The notes under the pieces were generated by a model, which saw nothing but the letters and a program-made list of their open reading frames with translations, did no database searches and was not told the origin of the DNA. A stretch of DNA of 64,000 nucleotides from Streptomyces sp. 35G-GA-8 (GTDB lineage: Bacteria > Actinomycetota > Actinomycetes > Streptomycetales > Streptomycetaceae): assembly GCF_023534745.1 (NCBI RefSeq), contig NZ_JAMHJQ010000001.1, forward strand, positions 566,110 to 630,109, read 5' to 3'. A program made the position numbers and the translations under genes. Shown here one piece after another: positions 25,192 to 33,397 of the stretch. Each line of letters starts with the position of its first letter. Positions within the stretch are counted from its first letter, which is position 1.

Positions 25192-26844
25192 ATGGCAGCC
25201 AGCACCCACACAGTGACCAACCAGGTTCCGCCCCTGGTGGGGTACGACGTCTTCAACGCCGACCGTGCCCTGACCGAGGGCGTGGAGCGGCACAGCGCGC
25301 CCGCACTCCTCGACGAGACCCGCGCGGAGCTGACGGCCCTCGGCCGGGCCGCCGGATCCGCCGAGGTCCAGGAGTGGGGTGCGCTGGCCAATGAGAATCC
25401 CCCGAAGCTGCGCACGCATGACCGCTACGGGAACCGGATCGACGAGGTGGACTTCCATCCGGCCTGGCATCAGCTGCTGGGACGCTCGGTCGAGGTGGGG
25501 CTGACCGACGCCTGGGGCCGGCCGGGTGGCCATCTGCGCCGTGCGGCCGGCTTCTTCGTCTGGACGCAGGTGGAGGCCGGGAACGGCTGCCCGGTGTCGA
25601 TGACACACGCCGCGGTCCCCGCCCTGCGCACAGATCCGGCGTCGGCCGCCGAGTGGGAGCCGAGACTGACCTCCCACCGCTACGAGCCGGGGCTGCGGCC
25701 CGCCGGGGAGAAGGCCGGCGCGCTCTTCGGGATGGGCATGACGGAGAAGCAGGGGGGCAGCGACGTACGGGCCAACACGACGCGTGCGGTGCCGCTCGAC
25801 GGGGGCGAGGAGTATCTGCTCACCGGGCACAAGTGGTTCTGTTCCGCGCCGATGTGCGACGGGTTTCTCGTGCTGGCGCAGGCGCCCGGCGGTCTGACCT
25901 GCTTCCTCGTACCGCGCGTGCTGGCCGACGGCACCCGCAATGTGTTCCGTATCCAGCGGCTCAAGGACAAGCTGGGCAACCGTTCCAACGCGTCCGCCGA
26001 GGTCGAGTTCGACGGGACGTGGGCGCGCCGGGTCGGTGAGGAGGGCCGCGGGGTGCGCACCATCATCGAGATGGTGGCGGCGACCCGGCTCGACTGTGTG
26101 CTGGGCTCGGCCGCGCTGATGCGGCAGTCGGTGGCGCAGGCGGTGCATCACACCACGTATCGCGGCGCGTTCGGCGGTGAGTTGATCGACAAGCCGTTGA
26201 TGCGCAACGTACTGGCCGATCTGGCGCTGGAGTCGGAGGCGGCGACGACGCTCGCGCTGCGGCTGGCGTCCGCGTACGACACCGTCCAGGACGGCGGCGA
26301 CGGCGCGGACCGGGAGCGGGCCTTTCTGCGGCTCGCGGTGCCCGCGGCCAAGTACTGGGTGACCAAACGCTGTACGCCGCTGGTGGCCGAGGCGCTTGAG
26401 TGCCTGGGCGGCAATGGCTATGTGGAGGAGTCGGGTATGCCCCGGCTGCTGCGCGAGTCACCGCTCAACTCGATCTGGGAGGGCTCGGGGAATGTGCAGG
26501 CCCTTGACGTACTGCGGGCCCTCCAGCGCGAGCCGGAGGCGCTGAACGCGGTGCTCCAGGAGGTCGGCGAGGCGCGGGGAGCCGATCACCGGCTGGACGG
26601 CGCGATCAAGGGACTGCTGACCGAACTGGCGGATCTGTCCGGCGTCGAGGCGCGGGCCCGGCGGCTGGTGGAACGGCTGGCGCTGGTGCTCCAGGGCTCG
26701 CTGCTGGTGCGGTGGGCGCCGCCGGAGGTGGCCGACGCGTTCTGCGCCTCACGGCTGGGCGGGGACTGGGGTACGGCCTTCGGCACGCTGCCCCACACAC
26801 TCGATCTGGCGTCCGTCGTGGACCGGGCGCGGCCGGTCGGCTGA
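25192..26844 (+). CDS. AidB-type acyl-CoA dehydrogenase
   Basis: 550 aa from ATG 25192. FAD-dependent family resembling E. coli AidB and isovaleryl-CoA dehydrogenase; AidB-like proteins are linked to alkylation stress or acyl-CoA oxidation. Signature segments are GMGMTEKQGGSDVRANTT, LTGHKWFCSAPMCDG, RLKDKLGNRSNAS, ALECLGGNGYVEES and SIWEGSGNVQALD; the Glu of the last motif and the Arg/Asn pairs are intact. No Shine-Dalgarno is evident before ATG, so the transcript may be leaderless. Tandem hairpins follow the gene. Confidence 0.92.
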   Translation: MAASTHTVTNQVPPLVGYDVFNADRALTEGVERHSAPALLDETRAELTALGRAAGSAEVQEWGALANENPPKLRTHDRYGNRIDEVDFHPAWHQLLGRSVEVGLTDAWGRPGGHLRRAAGFFVWTQVEAGNGCPVSMTHAAVPALRTDPASAAEWEPRLTSHRYEPGLRPAGEKAGALFGMGMTEKQGGSDVRANTTRAVPLDGGEEYLLTGHKWFCSAPMCDGFLVLAQAPGGLTCFLVPRVLADGTRNVFRIQRLKDKLGNRSNASAEVEFDGTWARRVGEEGRGVRTIIEMVAATRLDCVLGSAALMRQSVAQAVHHTTYRGAFGGELIDKPLMRNVLADLALESEAATTLALRLASAYDTVQDGGDGADRERAFLRLAVPAAKYWVTKRCTPLVAEALECLGGNGYVEESGMPRLLRESPLNSIWEGSGNVQALDVLRALQREPEALNAVLQEVGEARGADHRLDGAIKGLLTELADLSGVEARARRLVERLALVLQGSLLVRWAPPEVADAFCASRLGGDWGTAFGTLPHTLDLASVVDRARPVG

Positions 26845-26845
26845 C

Positions 26846-26915
26846 GGGGCCCGCCGGACAGGCGCTGAGGCGCTGTCCGAGGGGGCCCGCCGGACAGGCG
26901 CTGAGGCGCTGTCCG
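26846..26915 (+). terminator. Duplicated hairpin after the acyl-CoA dehydrogenase gene
   Basis: Two 34-bp copies (26846-26879 and 26882-26915; period 36) each contain GGACAGGCGCTGAGGCGCTG then TCC, which folds into a 9-bp stem with one bulged G and a TGAG loop. Placement directly after the stop indicates termination or mRNA 3' protection. The exact duplication is unusual. Confidence 0.65.
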
Positions 26916-27000
26916 GCGGCAGGCCGGGGTGGCGCCGCGCCGACACGGCACCACCCCTGACTTGTTTTCACTTTCACGTACTCGCCCGCGGTCCGCCAGA

Positions 27001-27042
27001 GTTGCAGGCCGTTGCATGCGGGCGCGCTGGATATCCGTTGCA
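27001..27042 (+). promoter_or_regulatory. Three GTTGCA direct repeats before the GAF regulator gene
   Basis: GTTGCA occurs at 27001, 27011 and 27037, 23 to 64 bp upstream of the ATG. The first two are 10 bp apart, one helical turn. This could be the binding site of the downstream regulator itself or of another factor; the last copy lies close to the ribosome site. Confidence 0.4.
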
Positions 27043-27064
27043 CCGCAGGTGACCCGGGGGCCCG

Positions 27065-28384
27065 ATGAAGGACGTACCGCTGAAGGACACACCGCTGAAC
27101 GACGGGCCGCTCGATCTGACGCGCCTCATGGCCATGGACGGTGCGCGGGCCGCCCGGCTGCTGCACCGGGTACGGGACGCCGCGCTGGCGGGTGAGCGGC
27201 CACCGGTGGCTCCCCGGCCGGTGATCGAGGCGTCCTGGCGGCGGATGCTCGGGCTCGGTCTTGACCCCGACCGGTCCGCGTACGGAGTGCTGCTGGGGCC
27301 GGACGAACTGGAGCAGCGCAGGCGTGCCTCCGTGCTGAGCGAGGCGATGGACACGCTCAGCGGCGCGCTCCGCGAGATCGTCCACTCCTCGCACCAGGTG
27401 ATGGTGGTGACCGATGACGAGGGACGGGTGCTGTGGCGGGAGGGCCCTCCCGCCACGCTGCGGCAGGCGGACGGCATCTGTCTGGAAGAGGGCGCCGCCT
27501 GGTCGGAGAGGGCCATGGGGACCAATGCGATCGGCACGGCGCTGGCGATGCGCACGCCGGTACAGGTCCACTCGGCCGAGCATTTCGTGCACGGTCTGCA
27601 CACCTGGACCTGCGCGGCGTCACCGGTGCACGATCCGCGCGACGGGCGGCTGCTGGGGGTGGTCGATGTGAGCGGCCCCGCAACGGGCTTCCATCCGACG
27701 ACGCTGGCGCTGGTCAGTTCCGTCGCCCGGCTCGCGGAGAGCGAGCTGCGCCAGCGGCACGGCAGGGCCGTGGAGCGGTTGCGTTCGGTGGCGGCGCCGA
27801 TCCTGTGCCGGCTGGGGGGCCGCGCCCTGGCCGTCGACCTTCATGGCTGGACGGCCGCGGTGACGGGCATGCCGCCGGTGGACCGGCTGCCGCTGCCGAA
27901 GACACTGCGGGCCGGCCGGCTGTGGCAGCCCTCGCTGGGCATGTGCTCGGTCGAGCCGCTGCCGGGCGGCTGGCTCATACAGGTGGACGAGGAGTGTCCG
28001 CACAGTGAGACGATCAGCCGGGTGGTGCTGGACCTGAGCCGCCCGCGGCGCTGGTCGGTCGCGGTGTCCGGGTCGGCGGGCAGCTGGGCGCAGGAGCTGA
28101 CCCCGCGCCATGCCGAGCTGCTGTACATCCTGGCGGTGCACCGGGCCGGCCGCAGTGCGGCGGAGCTGGCGGGCGATGTGTTCGGCGACCCCACCAGGAC
28201 GGTGACCGTACGGGCCGAGATGTCGCGGGTGCGGCGCCATCTGTCGGGTGTGCTGGCGCACCGGCCCTACCGGTTCAGCGAGGAGGTCGAGGTGGAGGTC
28301 GTGCGGCCGCGGGACCCCGCCGATCTGCTGCCGCACTCGACGGCCCCTGCGGTGCTCGACGCGCGGCGGCTGCCCTGTCCCTGA
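27065..28384 (+). CDS. GAF-domain transcriptional regulator
   Basis: 439 aa from ATG 27065; the ribosome site is weak. The layout matches the N-terminal part of AcoR-like regulators: a helical start (PRPVIEASWRRMLGLGLDP), then a GAF domain (SHQVMVVTDDEGRVLW ... LEEGAAWSERAMGTNAIGTA ... CAASPVHDPRDGRLLGVVDVSG). No sigma-54 AAA+ domain follows. The C-terminal region (TPRHAELLYILAVHRAGRSAAEL ... RTVTVRAEMSRVRRHL) looks like a winged helix that would bind DNA. The ligand is unknown. Confidence 0.85.
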   Translation: MKDVPLKDTPLNDGPLDLTRLMAMDGARAARLLHRVRDAALAGERPPVAPRPVIEASWRRMLGLGLDPDRSAYGVLLGPDELEQRRRASVLSEAMDTLSGALREIVHSSHQVMVVTDDEGRVLWREGPPATLRQADGICLEEGAAWSERAMGTNAIGTALAMRTPVQVHSAEHFVHGLHTWTCAASPVHDPRDGRLLGVVDVSGPATGFHPTTLALVSSVARLAESELRQRHGRAVERLRSVAAPILCRLGGRALAVDLHGWTAAVTGMPPVDRLPLPKTLRAGRLWQPSLGMCSVEPLPGGWLIQVDEECPHSETISRVVLDLSRPRRWSVAVSGSAGSWAQELTPRHAELLYILAVHRAGRSAAELAGDVFGDPTRTVTVRAEMSRVRRHLSGVLAHRPYRFSEEVEVEVVRPRDPADLLPHSTAPAVLDARRLPCP

Positions 28385-28455
28385 GGGGCGGTGGGGCCCG
28401 GCGGGTACGGGGGCCGCTTCCCTGGGCGTGGGGGCGGCGTGGTTCGCTGGCCGGT

Positions 28456-28995
28456 ATGAGCATCTCTGTGACCACCTGGTCCCTGGAACAGACCTCGCCC
28501 GACGATCTGCGGCCCGCGGCGGAGCCGCCGGGCGAGGTGCGGATCGTACGGGCGGAGGTGCCGTCGGCGGAGTTCAGCCGGTTCCTGTACACGGCCGTGG
28601 GCGACGATGTGAGCTGGCATGACCGGCTCCCGCTGACGCGGGAGCGGTGGCAGGAGATCATCGCCGCGCCCGGTGTGGAGACCTGGGTGGCGTATGAGCG
28701 GGGCACCCCGGCGGGGTATATCGAGCTGGCGGCGCAGGACGGGGCCACGGTCGAGATCGTGTACTTCGGGCTGATCCCGGCCTTCCGGGGCCGGCGCATC
28801 GGCGGCCATCTGCTGTCGTACGGGGTGGCCAGGGCCTGGGATCTGGCCGAGCGGTGGCCGGGGACGGAACCGACGAAGCGGGTCTGGCTGCACACCTGCT
28901 CGAAGGACGGGCCGTACGCCATGGACAACTATCTGCGCCGGGGCTTCAGGCTCTTCGACACCAAGGTCGAGGAGGAGCCCCCGGCCACCGCGTAA
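28456..28995 (+). CDS. GNAT-family N-acetyltransferase
   Basis: 179 aa from ATG 28456. The acetyl-CoA motif A is IVYFGLIPAFRGRRIGGHLL, and the C-terminal VWLHTCSKDGPYAMDNYLRRGF completes the fold. The substrate is not predictable. It lies 71 bp after the GAF regulator on the same strand and could be cotranscribed with it; it ends about 30 bp before the promoter region of the sulfur assimilation operon. Confidence 0.9.
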   Translation: MSISVTTWSLEQTSPDDLRPAAEPPGEVRIVRAEVPSAEFSRFLYTAVGDDVSWHDRLPLTRERWQEIIAAPGVETWVAYERGTPAGYIELAAQDGATVEIVYFGLIPAFRGRRIGGHLLSYGVARAWDLAERWPGTEPTKRVWLHTCSKDGPYAMDNYLRRGFRLFDTKVEEEPPATA

Positions 28996-29024
28996 ACCCC
29001 GGGAGCCCGTGACGGTCGCCACAT

Positions 29025-29050
29025 CGTCTCGCCATTTGAGACGTATAAAT
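29025..29050 (+). promoter_or_regulatory. Inverted repeat and AT-rich box upstream of the sulfur operon
   Basis: CGTCTC-gccattt-GAGACG (29025-29043) is a 6-bp inverted repeat directly followed by TATAAAT (29044-29050), an AT-rich island in very GC-rich DNA. It lies 55 bp before the leader peptide start and is the likely promoter and operator for sulfur assimilation. Which regulator binds is unknown. Confidence 0.5.
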
Positions 29051-29104
29051 CCACATGATGGATAGCAGTGGACTGCCCGGAGATCTGCGTGCCACGCTTC
29101 CGTC

Positions 29105-29188
29105 ATGTCCCGAGCTGGAATTGCCTTGGTGAGTCGGCTGCACGTCGACCTCGGCCGCATGTCCAGCGCCATCTGTCCGGCGGGCTGA
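29105..29188 (+). CDS. Cys-containing leader peptide of the sulfite reductase operon
   Basis: 27 codons, ATG 29105 to TGA 29186-29188. It contains SRLHVDLGR and SSAIC, the pattern of a small leader peptide family found before sulfur assimilation and transport genes in Streptomyces. A single Cys codon (residue 24) sits three residues before the stop, suited to sensing charged tRNA-Cys by ribosome stalling. The 137-nt gap to sir includes a small stem (GCGGC-TCAGA-GCCGC, 29280-29294). Mechanism is inferred by analogy with cysteine-responsive upstream ORFs in actinobacteria. Confidence 0.8.
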   Translation: MSRAGIALVSRLHVDLGRMSSAICPAG

Positions 29189-29325
29189 GAGTCCCAGCAC
29201 CGCCGCGATCCAGCGCTTTCCCGCTCTCCCGATTTCTCCTCTGACCCTGCCGCGCACCGCCGCGCCCACGCGCGAGTGTGCGGCTCAGAGCCGCCCTCCT
29301 GCATGTCTCGAAGGACGTATCCGCC

Positions 29326-31023
29326 ATGGCCGCCACCCCGGAAAAGCCCTCCAGTGCCACGCCACGCCGCAAGGTGAGCCGTCACCGCGGTGAGGGCCAG
29401 TGGGCCGTGGGTCACTTCACTCCGCTCAACGGCAATGAGCAGTTCAAGAAGGACGACGACGGCCTCAATGTGCGAGCGCGCATCGAGAACATCTACTCCA
29501 AGGCCGGGTTCGACTCGATCGACCCCAATGATCTGCGCGGCCGGATGCGCTGGTGGGGTCTCTACACCCAGCGCAAGCCCGGGATCGACGGCGGCAAGAC
29601 CGCGATCCTGGAGCCGGAGGAGCTGGACGACGAGTACTTCATGCTGCGGGTACGGATCGACGGCGGCCGGCTGACGACCGAGCAGTTGCGGGTCATCGGG
29701 GAGATCTCGCAGGAGTTCGCGCGCGGGACGGCCGACATCACCGACCGGCAGAACATCCAGTACCACTGGATCCGGATCGAGGACGTGCCGGAGATCTGGA
29801 ACCGGCTCGAAGCGGTGGGGCTCTCCACGACCGAGGCCTGCGGTGACACCCCCCGCGTGATCCTCGGTTCGCCCGTGGCCGGTATCGCCGAGGACGAGAT
29901 CATCGACGGCACCCCGGCGATCGACGAGATCCAGCGCCGGATCATCGGCAACCCCGACTTCTCCAATCTGCCGCGCAAGTTCAAGTCCGCGATCTCCGGA
30001 TCGCCGTCGCTGGACGTGGCACACGAGATCAACGACATCGCGTTCGTCGGGGTGAACCACCCGGAGCACGGCCCCGGCTTCGACCTCTGGGTCGGCGGCG
30101 GGCTCTCCACCAACCCCAAGATCGGCCAACGGCTCGGTGCCTGGGTGCCGCTCGACGAGATCCCGGACGTCTACACCGGTGTCATCTCGGTCTTCCGTGA
30201 CTACGGCTACCGCCGGCTGCGCACCCGCGCCCGGCTGAAGTTCCTGCTCGCCGACTGGGGCGCGGAGAAGTTCCGCCGGATCCTTCAGGAGGAGTACCTC
30301 AAGCGCGAGCTGGTCGACGGCCCCGCGCCCGAGCAGCCCGTACACCGCTGGCGGGACCATGTCGGTGTGCACCGGCAGCGCGACGGCCGCTTCTACGTCG
30401 GGTTCGCGCCCCGCGTCGGCCGGGTCGACGGCGCCACGCTGACAAAGATCGCCGAGCTGGCGGCGGCGCACGGCTCCGGTCGGCTGCGTACCACCGCCGA
30501 GCAGAAGATGATCGTGCTCGATGTGGCGGAGGACCGGATCGACTCGCTGGTGGCCGGTCTTGAGGCGCTGGACCTGCGGGTCAGTCCTTCACCGTTCCGG
30601 CGCGGCACGATGGCCTGCACCGGTATCGAGTTCTGCAAGCTGGCGATCGTCGAGACCAAGCGGCGCGGTGCCACGCTCATCGACGAACTGGAGCGCCGTA
30701 TCCCGGAGTTCGACGAGCCGATCACGATCAACGTCAACGGCTGCCCGAACGCCTGCGCCCGTATCCAGACAGCGGACATCGGTCTCAAGGGCCAGCTGGT
30801 GCTGGACAAGGACGGCAATCAGGTCGAGGGCTTCCAGGTGCATCTGGGTGGCGCGCTGGGCCTGGAGGCCGGATTCGGCCGCAAGGTGCGCGGTCTGAAG
30901 GTCACCTCCGAGGAGCTGCCCGACTATGTCGAGCGGGTGCTCGGGCGGTTCCAGAAGGAGCGCGAGGACGGCGAGCGCTTCGCCAGCTGGGCGGCGCGGG
31001 CCTCCGAGGAGGCGCTGTCATGA
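29326..31023 (+). CDS. sir: Sulfite reductase (ferredoxin/nitrite-sulfite reductase family)
   Basis: 565 aa from ATG 29326, with AAGGACG upstream. It reduces sulfite to sulfide with six electrons, using siroheme and a [4Fe-4S] cluster. Two ferredoxin-like halves alternate with siroheme-binding halves (GTADITDRQNIQYHW; TAEQKMIVLD). Cluster ligands are in CTGIEFC and CPNAC, and the segment NVNGCPNACAR is canonical. A nitrite role is possible in the family, but the cysH-cysC-cysD-cysN neighbours make sulfite the substrate. Its last bases overlap the next start (ATGA). Confidence 0.94.
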   Translation: MAATPEKPSSATPRRKVSRHRGEGQWAVGHFTPLNGNEQFKKDDDGLNVRARIENIYSKAGFDSIDPNDLRGRMRWWGLYTQRKPGIDGGKTAILEPEELDDEYFMLRVRIDGGRLTTEQLRVIGEISQEFARGTADITDRQNIQYHWIRIEDVPEIWNRLEAVGLSTTEACGDTPRVILGSPVAGIAEDEIIDGTPAIDEIQRRIIGNPDFSNLPRKFKSAISGSPSLDVAHEINDIAFVGVNHPEHGPGFDLWVGGGLSTNPKIGQRLGAWVPLDEIPDVYTGVISVFRDYGYRRLRTRARLKFLLADWGAEKFRRILQEEYLKRELVDGPAPEQPVHRWRDHVGVHRQRDGRFYVGFAPRVGRVDGATLTKIAELAAAHGSGRLRTTAEQKMIVLDVAEDRIDSLVAGLEALDLRVSPSPFRRGTMACTGIEFCKLAIVETKRRGATLIDELERRIPEFDEPITINVNGCPNACARIQTADIGLKGQLVLDKDGNQVEGFQVHLGGALGLEAGFGRKVRGLKVTSEELPDYVERVLGRFQKEREDGERFASWAARASEEALS

Positions 31024-31196
31024 GTGAGCGCGCGGCTCCCTTCTACTGCCCGTACTGCGGCGACGAGGACCTGCGTCCGAATGAGCAGGGCCATGGCGCG
31101 TGGGAATGCGCGGCATGCAATCGCGCCTTCCAGTTGAAGTTCCTCGGGCTGCTGGCCCGCGGACTCCAACGGAGCGACGGAGGCGAAGAGATATGA
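31020..31196 (+). CDS. 58-aa zinc-ribbon protein between sir and cysH
   Basis: ATG 31020 overlaps the sir stop by four bases, and its TGA (31194-31196) overlaps the cysH start. Two Cys pairs, CPYC and CAAC, form a rubredoxin- or zinc-ribbon-like knuckle; the remainder is FQLKFLGLLARGLQ. Strict coupling to both neighbours suggests a role in sulfite reduction, perhaps electron delivery if it binds Fe, or assembly if it binds Zn. It is easily missed because of its size. Confidence 0.85.
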   Translation: MSERAAPFYCPYCGDEDLRPNEQGHGAWECAACNRAFQLKFLGLLARGLQRSDGGEEI

Positions 31197-31894
31197 CGGC
31201 ACGAACGGAGACCGACGATCCCCGGGCCCTGGCCGAGCGCGCGGGCCGCGCGCTGGAGGACGCCCCCGCCCTGGAGATCCTGACCTGGGCGGTCGACACC
31301 TTCGGCGCGCGGTTCTGCGTGACCTCCTCGATGGAGGACGCGGTGGTCGCCCATCTCGCCTCCCGGGTGCGGCCCGGAGTCGATGTGGTCTTCCTCGACA
31401 CCGGCTACCACTTCCCCGAGACCATCGGCACCCGGGACGCGGTGGACGCCGTGATGGACGTCCGGGTCATCACGCTCACCCCGCACAGGACCGTCGCGGA
31501 GCAGGACGCCGAGCACGGCCCCCGGCTGCATGACCGCGACCCCGATCTGTGCTGCGCCCTGCGCAAGGTCGCGCCCCTTGAGGAGGGCCTGGCGGGATAC
31601 GACGCCTGGGCCACAGGACTGCGCCGCGACGAGTCCCCGACCCGGGCCCATACCCCGGTCGTGGGCTGGGACGAGAAGCGCGGCAAGGTCAAGGTCTCCC
31701 CGATCGCCCGGTGGACGCAGGCCGATGTGGACGCCTATGTCACCGAGCACGGGGTGCTCACCAACCCACTGCTGCTGGACGGTTACGCCTCCGTCGGATG
31801 CGCCCCCTGCACCCGACGGGTGCTGGAGGGCGAGGACGCGCGCGCCGGGCGCTGGGCCGGACGCGGCAAGACCGAGTGCGGGCTGCACGGATGA
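31193..31894 (+). CDS. cysH: Assimilatory adenylyl-sulfate (APS) reductase
   Basis: 233 aa from ATG 31193. It reduces APS to sulfite with thioredoxin. The PP-loop region is FCVTSSMEDAVVAHL and the substrate segment VDVVFLDTGYHFPET. The Cys pairs DLCCALRK and GCAPCTRR bind the [4Fe-4S] cluster that marks APS-using enzymes rather than PAPS-using ones. The catalytic Cys is in the C-terminal ECGLHG. It sits in the operon after sir and before cysC. Confidence 0.95.
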   Translation: MTARTETDDPRALAERAGRALEDAPALEILTWAVDTFGARFCVTSSMEDAVVAHLASRVRPGVDVVFLDTGYHFPETIGTRDAVDAVMDVRVITLTPHRTVAEQDAEHGPRLHDRDPDLCCALRKVAPLEEGLAGYDAWATGLRRDESPTRAHTPVVGWDEKRGKVKVSPIARWTQADVDAYVTEHGVLTNPLLLDGYASVGCAPCTRRVLEGEDARAGRWAGRGKTECGLHG

Positions 31895-31914
31895 CGGACC
31901 ATCAGGAGGGGCGT

Positions 31915-32460
31915 GTGAGCGCGACGGAGCAGGGCGCGACGGTCTGGCTCACCGGACTGCCGAGCGCGGGCAAGACGACCATCGCGAACGCGCTGGCGGA
32001 CCGGCTGCGTGCCGAGGGCCATCGCGTCGAGGTGCTGGACGGCGACGAGATCCGGGAATTCCTCTCCGCGGGCCTCGGCTTCGGCCGCGAGGACCGGCAC
32101 ACCAATGTGCAGCGCGTCGGCTTCGTCGCCGAACTGCTCGCGTCGAACGGCGTCAAGGCGCTGGTGCCGGTGATCGCGCCGTACGCCGACAGCCGTGAGG
32201 CGGTGCGCAAGCGCCATCAGACCGAGGGCACCGGGTATCTGGAGGTGCATGTGGCCACGCCGGTCGAGGTGTGCTCCGTACGCGATGTGAAGGGGCTGTA
32301 CGCCAAGCAGGCGGCCGGCGAGATCTCCGGGCTGACCGGGGTGGACGACCCCTACGAGGCGCCGGACTCGCCCGATCTCCGGATCGAGTCGCACACCCAG
32401 TCCGTAGCGGAGTCCGCCGCCGCGCTCCACGCACTGCTCACCGAGAGGGGTCTGGCGTGA
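31915..32460 (+). CDS. cysC: Adenylyl-sulfate kinase
   Basis: 181 aa from GTG 31915, chosen because AGGAGGGGC lies just upstream; an ATG at 31891 overlapping the cysH stop is the alternative but has no ribosome site. It phosphorylates APS to PAPS. P-loop is GLPSAGKTT; DGDEIREFLSAGLGF and HTNVQRVGFVAELL match the family, followed by DVKGLYAKQAAGEI. Coexistence with an APS reductase implies PAPS is used for sulfation or as a side branch rather than for reduction. Its TGA overlaps the cysD GTG. Confidence 0.93.
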   Translation: MSATEQGATVWLTGLPSAGKTTIANALADRLRAEGHRVEVLDGDEIREFLSAGLGFGREDRHTNVQRVGFVAELLASNGVKALVPVIAPYADSREAVRKRHQTEGTGYLEVHVATPVEVCSVRDVKGLYAKQAAGEISGLTGVDDPYEAPDSPDLRIESHTQSVAESAAALHALLTERGLA

Positions 32461-33395
32461 CCACCACCGTCGCCGCCGTCACCGAGGGCACGGACGCCCC
32501 GTACGCGCTGAGCCATCTGGACGCCCTGGAGTCCGAGGCGGTCCATATCTTCCGCGAGGTGGCGGGCGAGTTCGAGCGGCCGGTGATCCTCTTCTCCGGC
32601 GGCAAGGACTCGATCGTGATGCTGCATCTGGCGCTGAAGGCGTTCGCGCCCGCGCCGGTGCCGTTCTCGCTGCTCCATGTCGACACCGGGCACAACTTCC
32701 CCGAGGTGCTGGAGTACCGCGACCGTACGGTGGCCGCTCATGGACTGCGGCTCCATGTCGCGTCCGTGCAGGAGTACATCGACACGGGGAAGCTGCGCGA
32801 GCGGCCCGACGGCACCCGTAATCCGCTCCAGACGGTGCCGCTCACCGAGAAGATCCAGGCCGAGCGGTTCGACGCGGTCTTCGGCGGTGGCCGGCGCGAC
32901 GAGGAGAAGGCCCGCGCCAAGGAGCGGGTGTTCTCGCTGCGCGACGAGTTCTCGCAGTGGGACCCGCGCCGTCAGCGGCCCGAGCTGTGGCACCTCTACA
33001 ACGGCCGGCACGCCCCCGGCGAGCATGTCCGCGTCTTCCCGCTCTCCAACTGGACCGAGCTGGACGTCTGGCAGTACATCGCCCGCGAGGACATCGAACT
33101 CCCGGAGATCTACTTCGCCCACGAGCGGGAGGTCTTCAAGCGCTCCGGCATGTGGCTGACCGCCGGGGAGTGGGGCGGCCCCAAGGAGTCCGAGACCGTC
33201 GAGAAGCGCCTGGTGCGCTACCGCACGGTCGGTGACATGTCCTGCACCGGCGCCGTCGACTCCGACGCCACCACGCTCGACGCGGTGATCGCCGAGATCG
33301 CCGCCTCCCGGCTCACCGAGCGCGGCGCGACCCGCGCCGACGACAAGCTGTCCGAGGCCGCGATGGAAGACCGCAAGCGCGAGGGGTACTTCTAG
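32457..33395 (+). CDS. cysD: Sulfate adenylyltransferase subunit 2
   Basis: 312 aa from GTG 32457. It makes APS from sulfate and ATP as the catalytic partner of CysN. The PP-loop is ILFSGGKDSIVMLHL, with HVDTGHNFPEVLEYRD and FGGGRRDEEKARAKER downstream, ending in EDRKREGYF. Standard length. The start overlaps the cysC stop, and cysN follows after 2 bp, giving tight coupling for the heterodimer. Confidence 0.96.
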   Translation: MTTTVAAVTEGTDAPYALSHLDALESEAVHIFREVAGEFERPVILFSGGKDSIVMLHLALKAFAPAPVPFSLLHVDTGHNFPEVLEYRDRTVAAHGLRLHVASVQEYIDTGKLRERPDGTRNPLQTVPLTEKIQAERFDAVFGGGRRDEEKARAKERVFSLRDEFSQWDPRRQRPELWHLYNGRHAPGEHVRVFPLSNWTELDVWQYIAREDIELPEIYFAHEREVFKRSGMWLTAGEWGGPKESETVEKRLVRYRTVGDMSCTGAVDSDATTLDAVIAEIAASRLTERGATRADDKLSEAAMEDRKREGYF

Positions 33396-33397
33396 CC

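Noticed and set aside
22124-25216. 1030-codon open frame on the plus strand
   Set aside because: It runs in a wrong frame over the vWA protein gene and antisense over the BrkB-like gene; composition is typical of high-GC shadow frames.
29044-29062. TATAAATCC...GATAGC considered as a second, better promoter for the sulfur operon
   Set aside because: The -35 partner and spacing could not be fixed; only the AT-rich box and inverted repeat were kept.
28267-30471. 734-codon open frame on the minus strand
   Set aside because: Antisense shadow of the GNAT, leader and sulfite reductase genes; no family motif.
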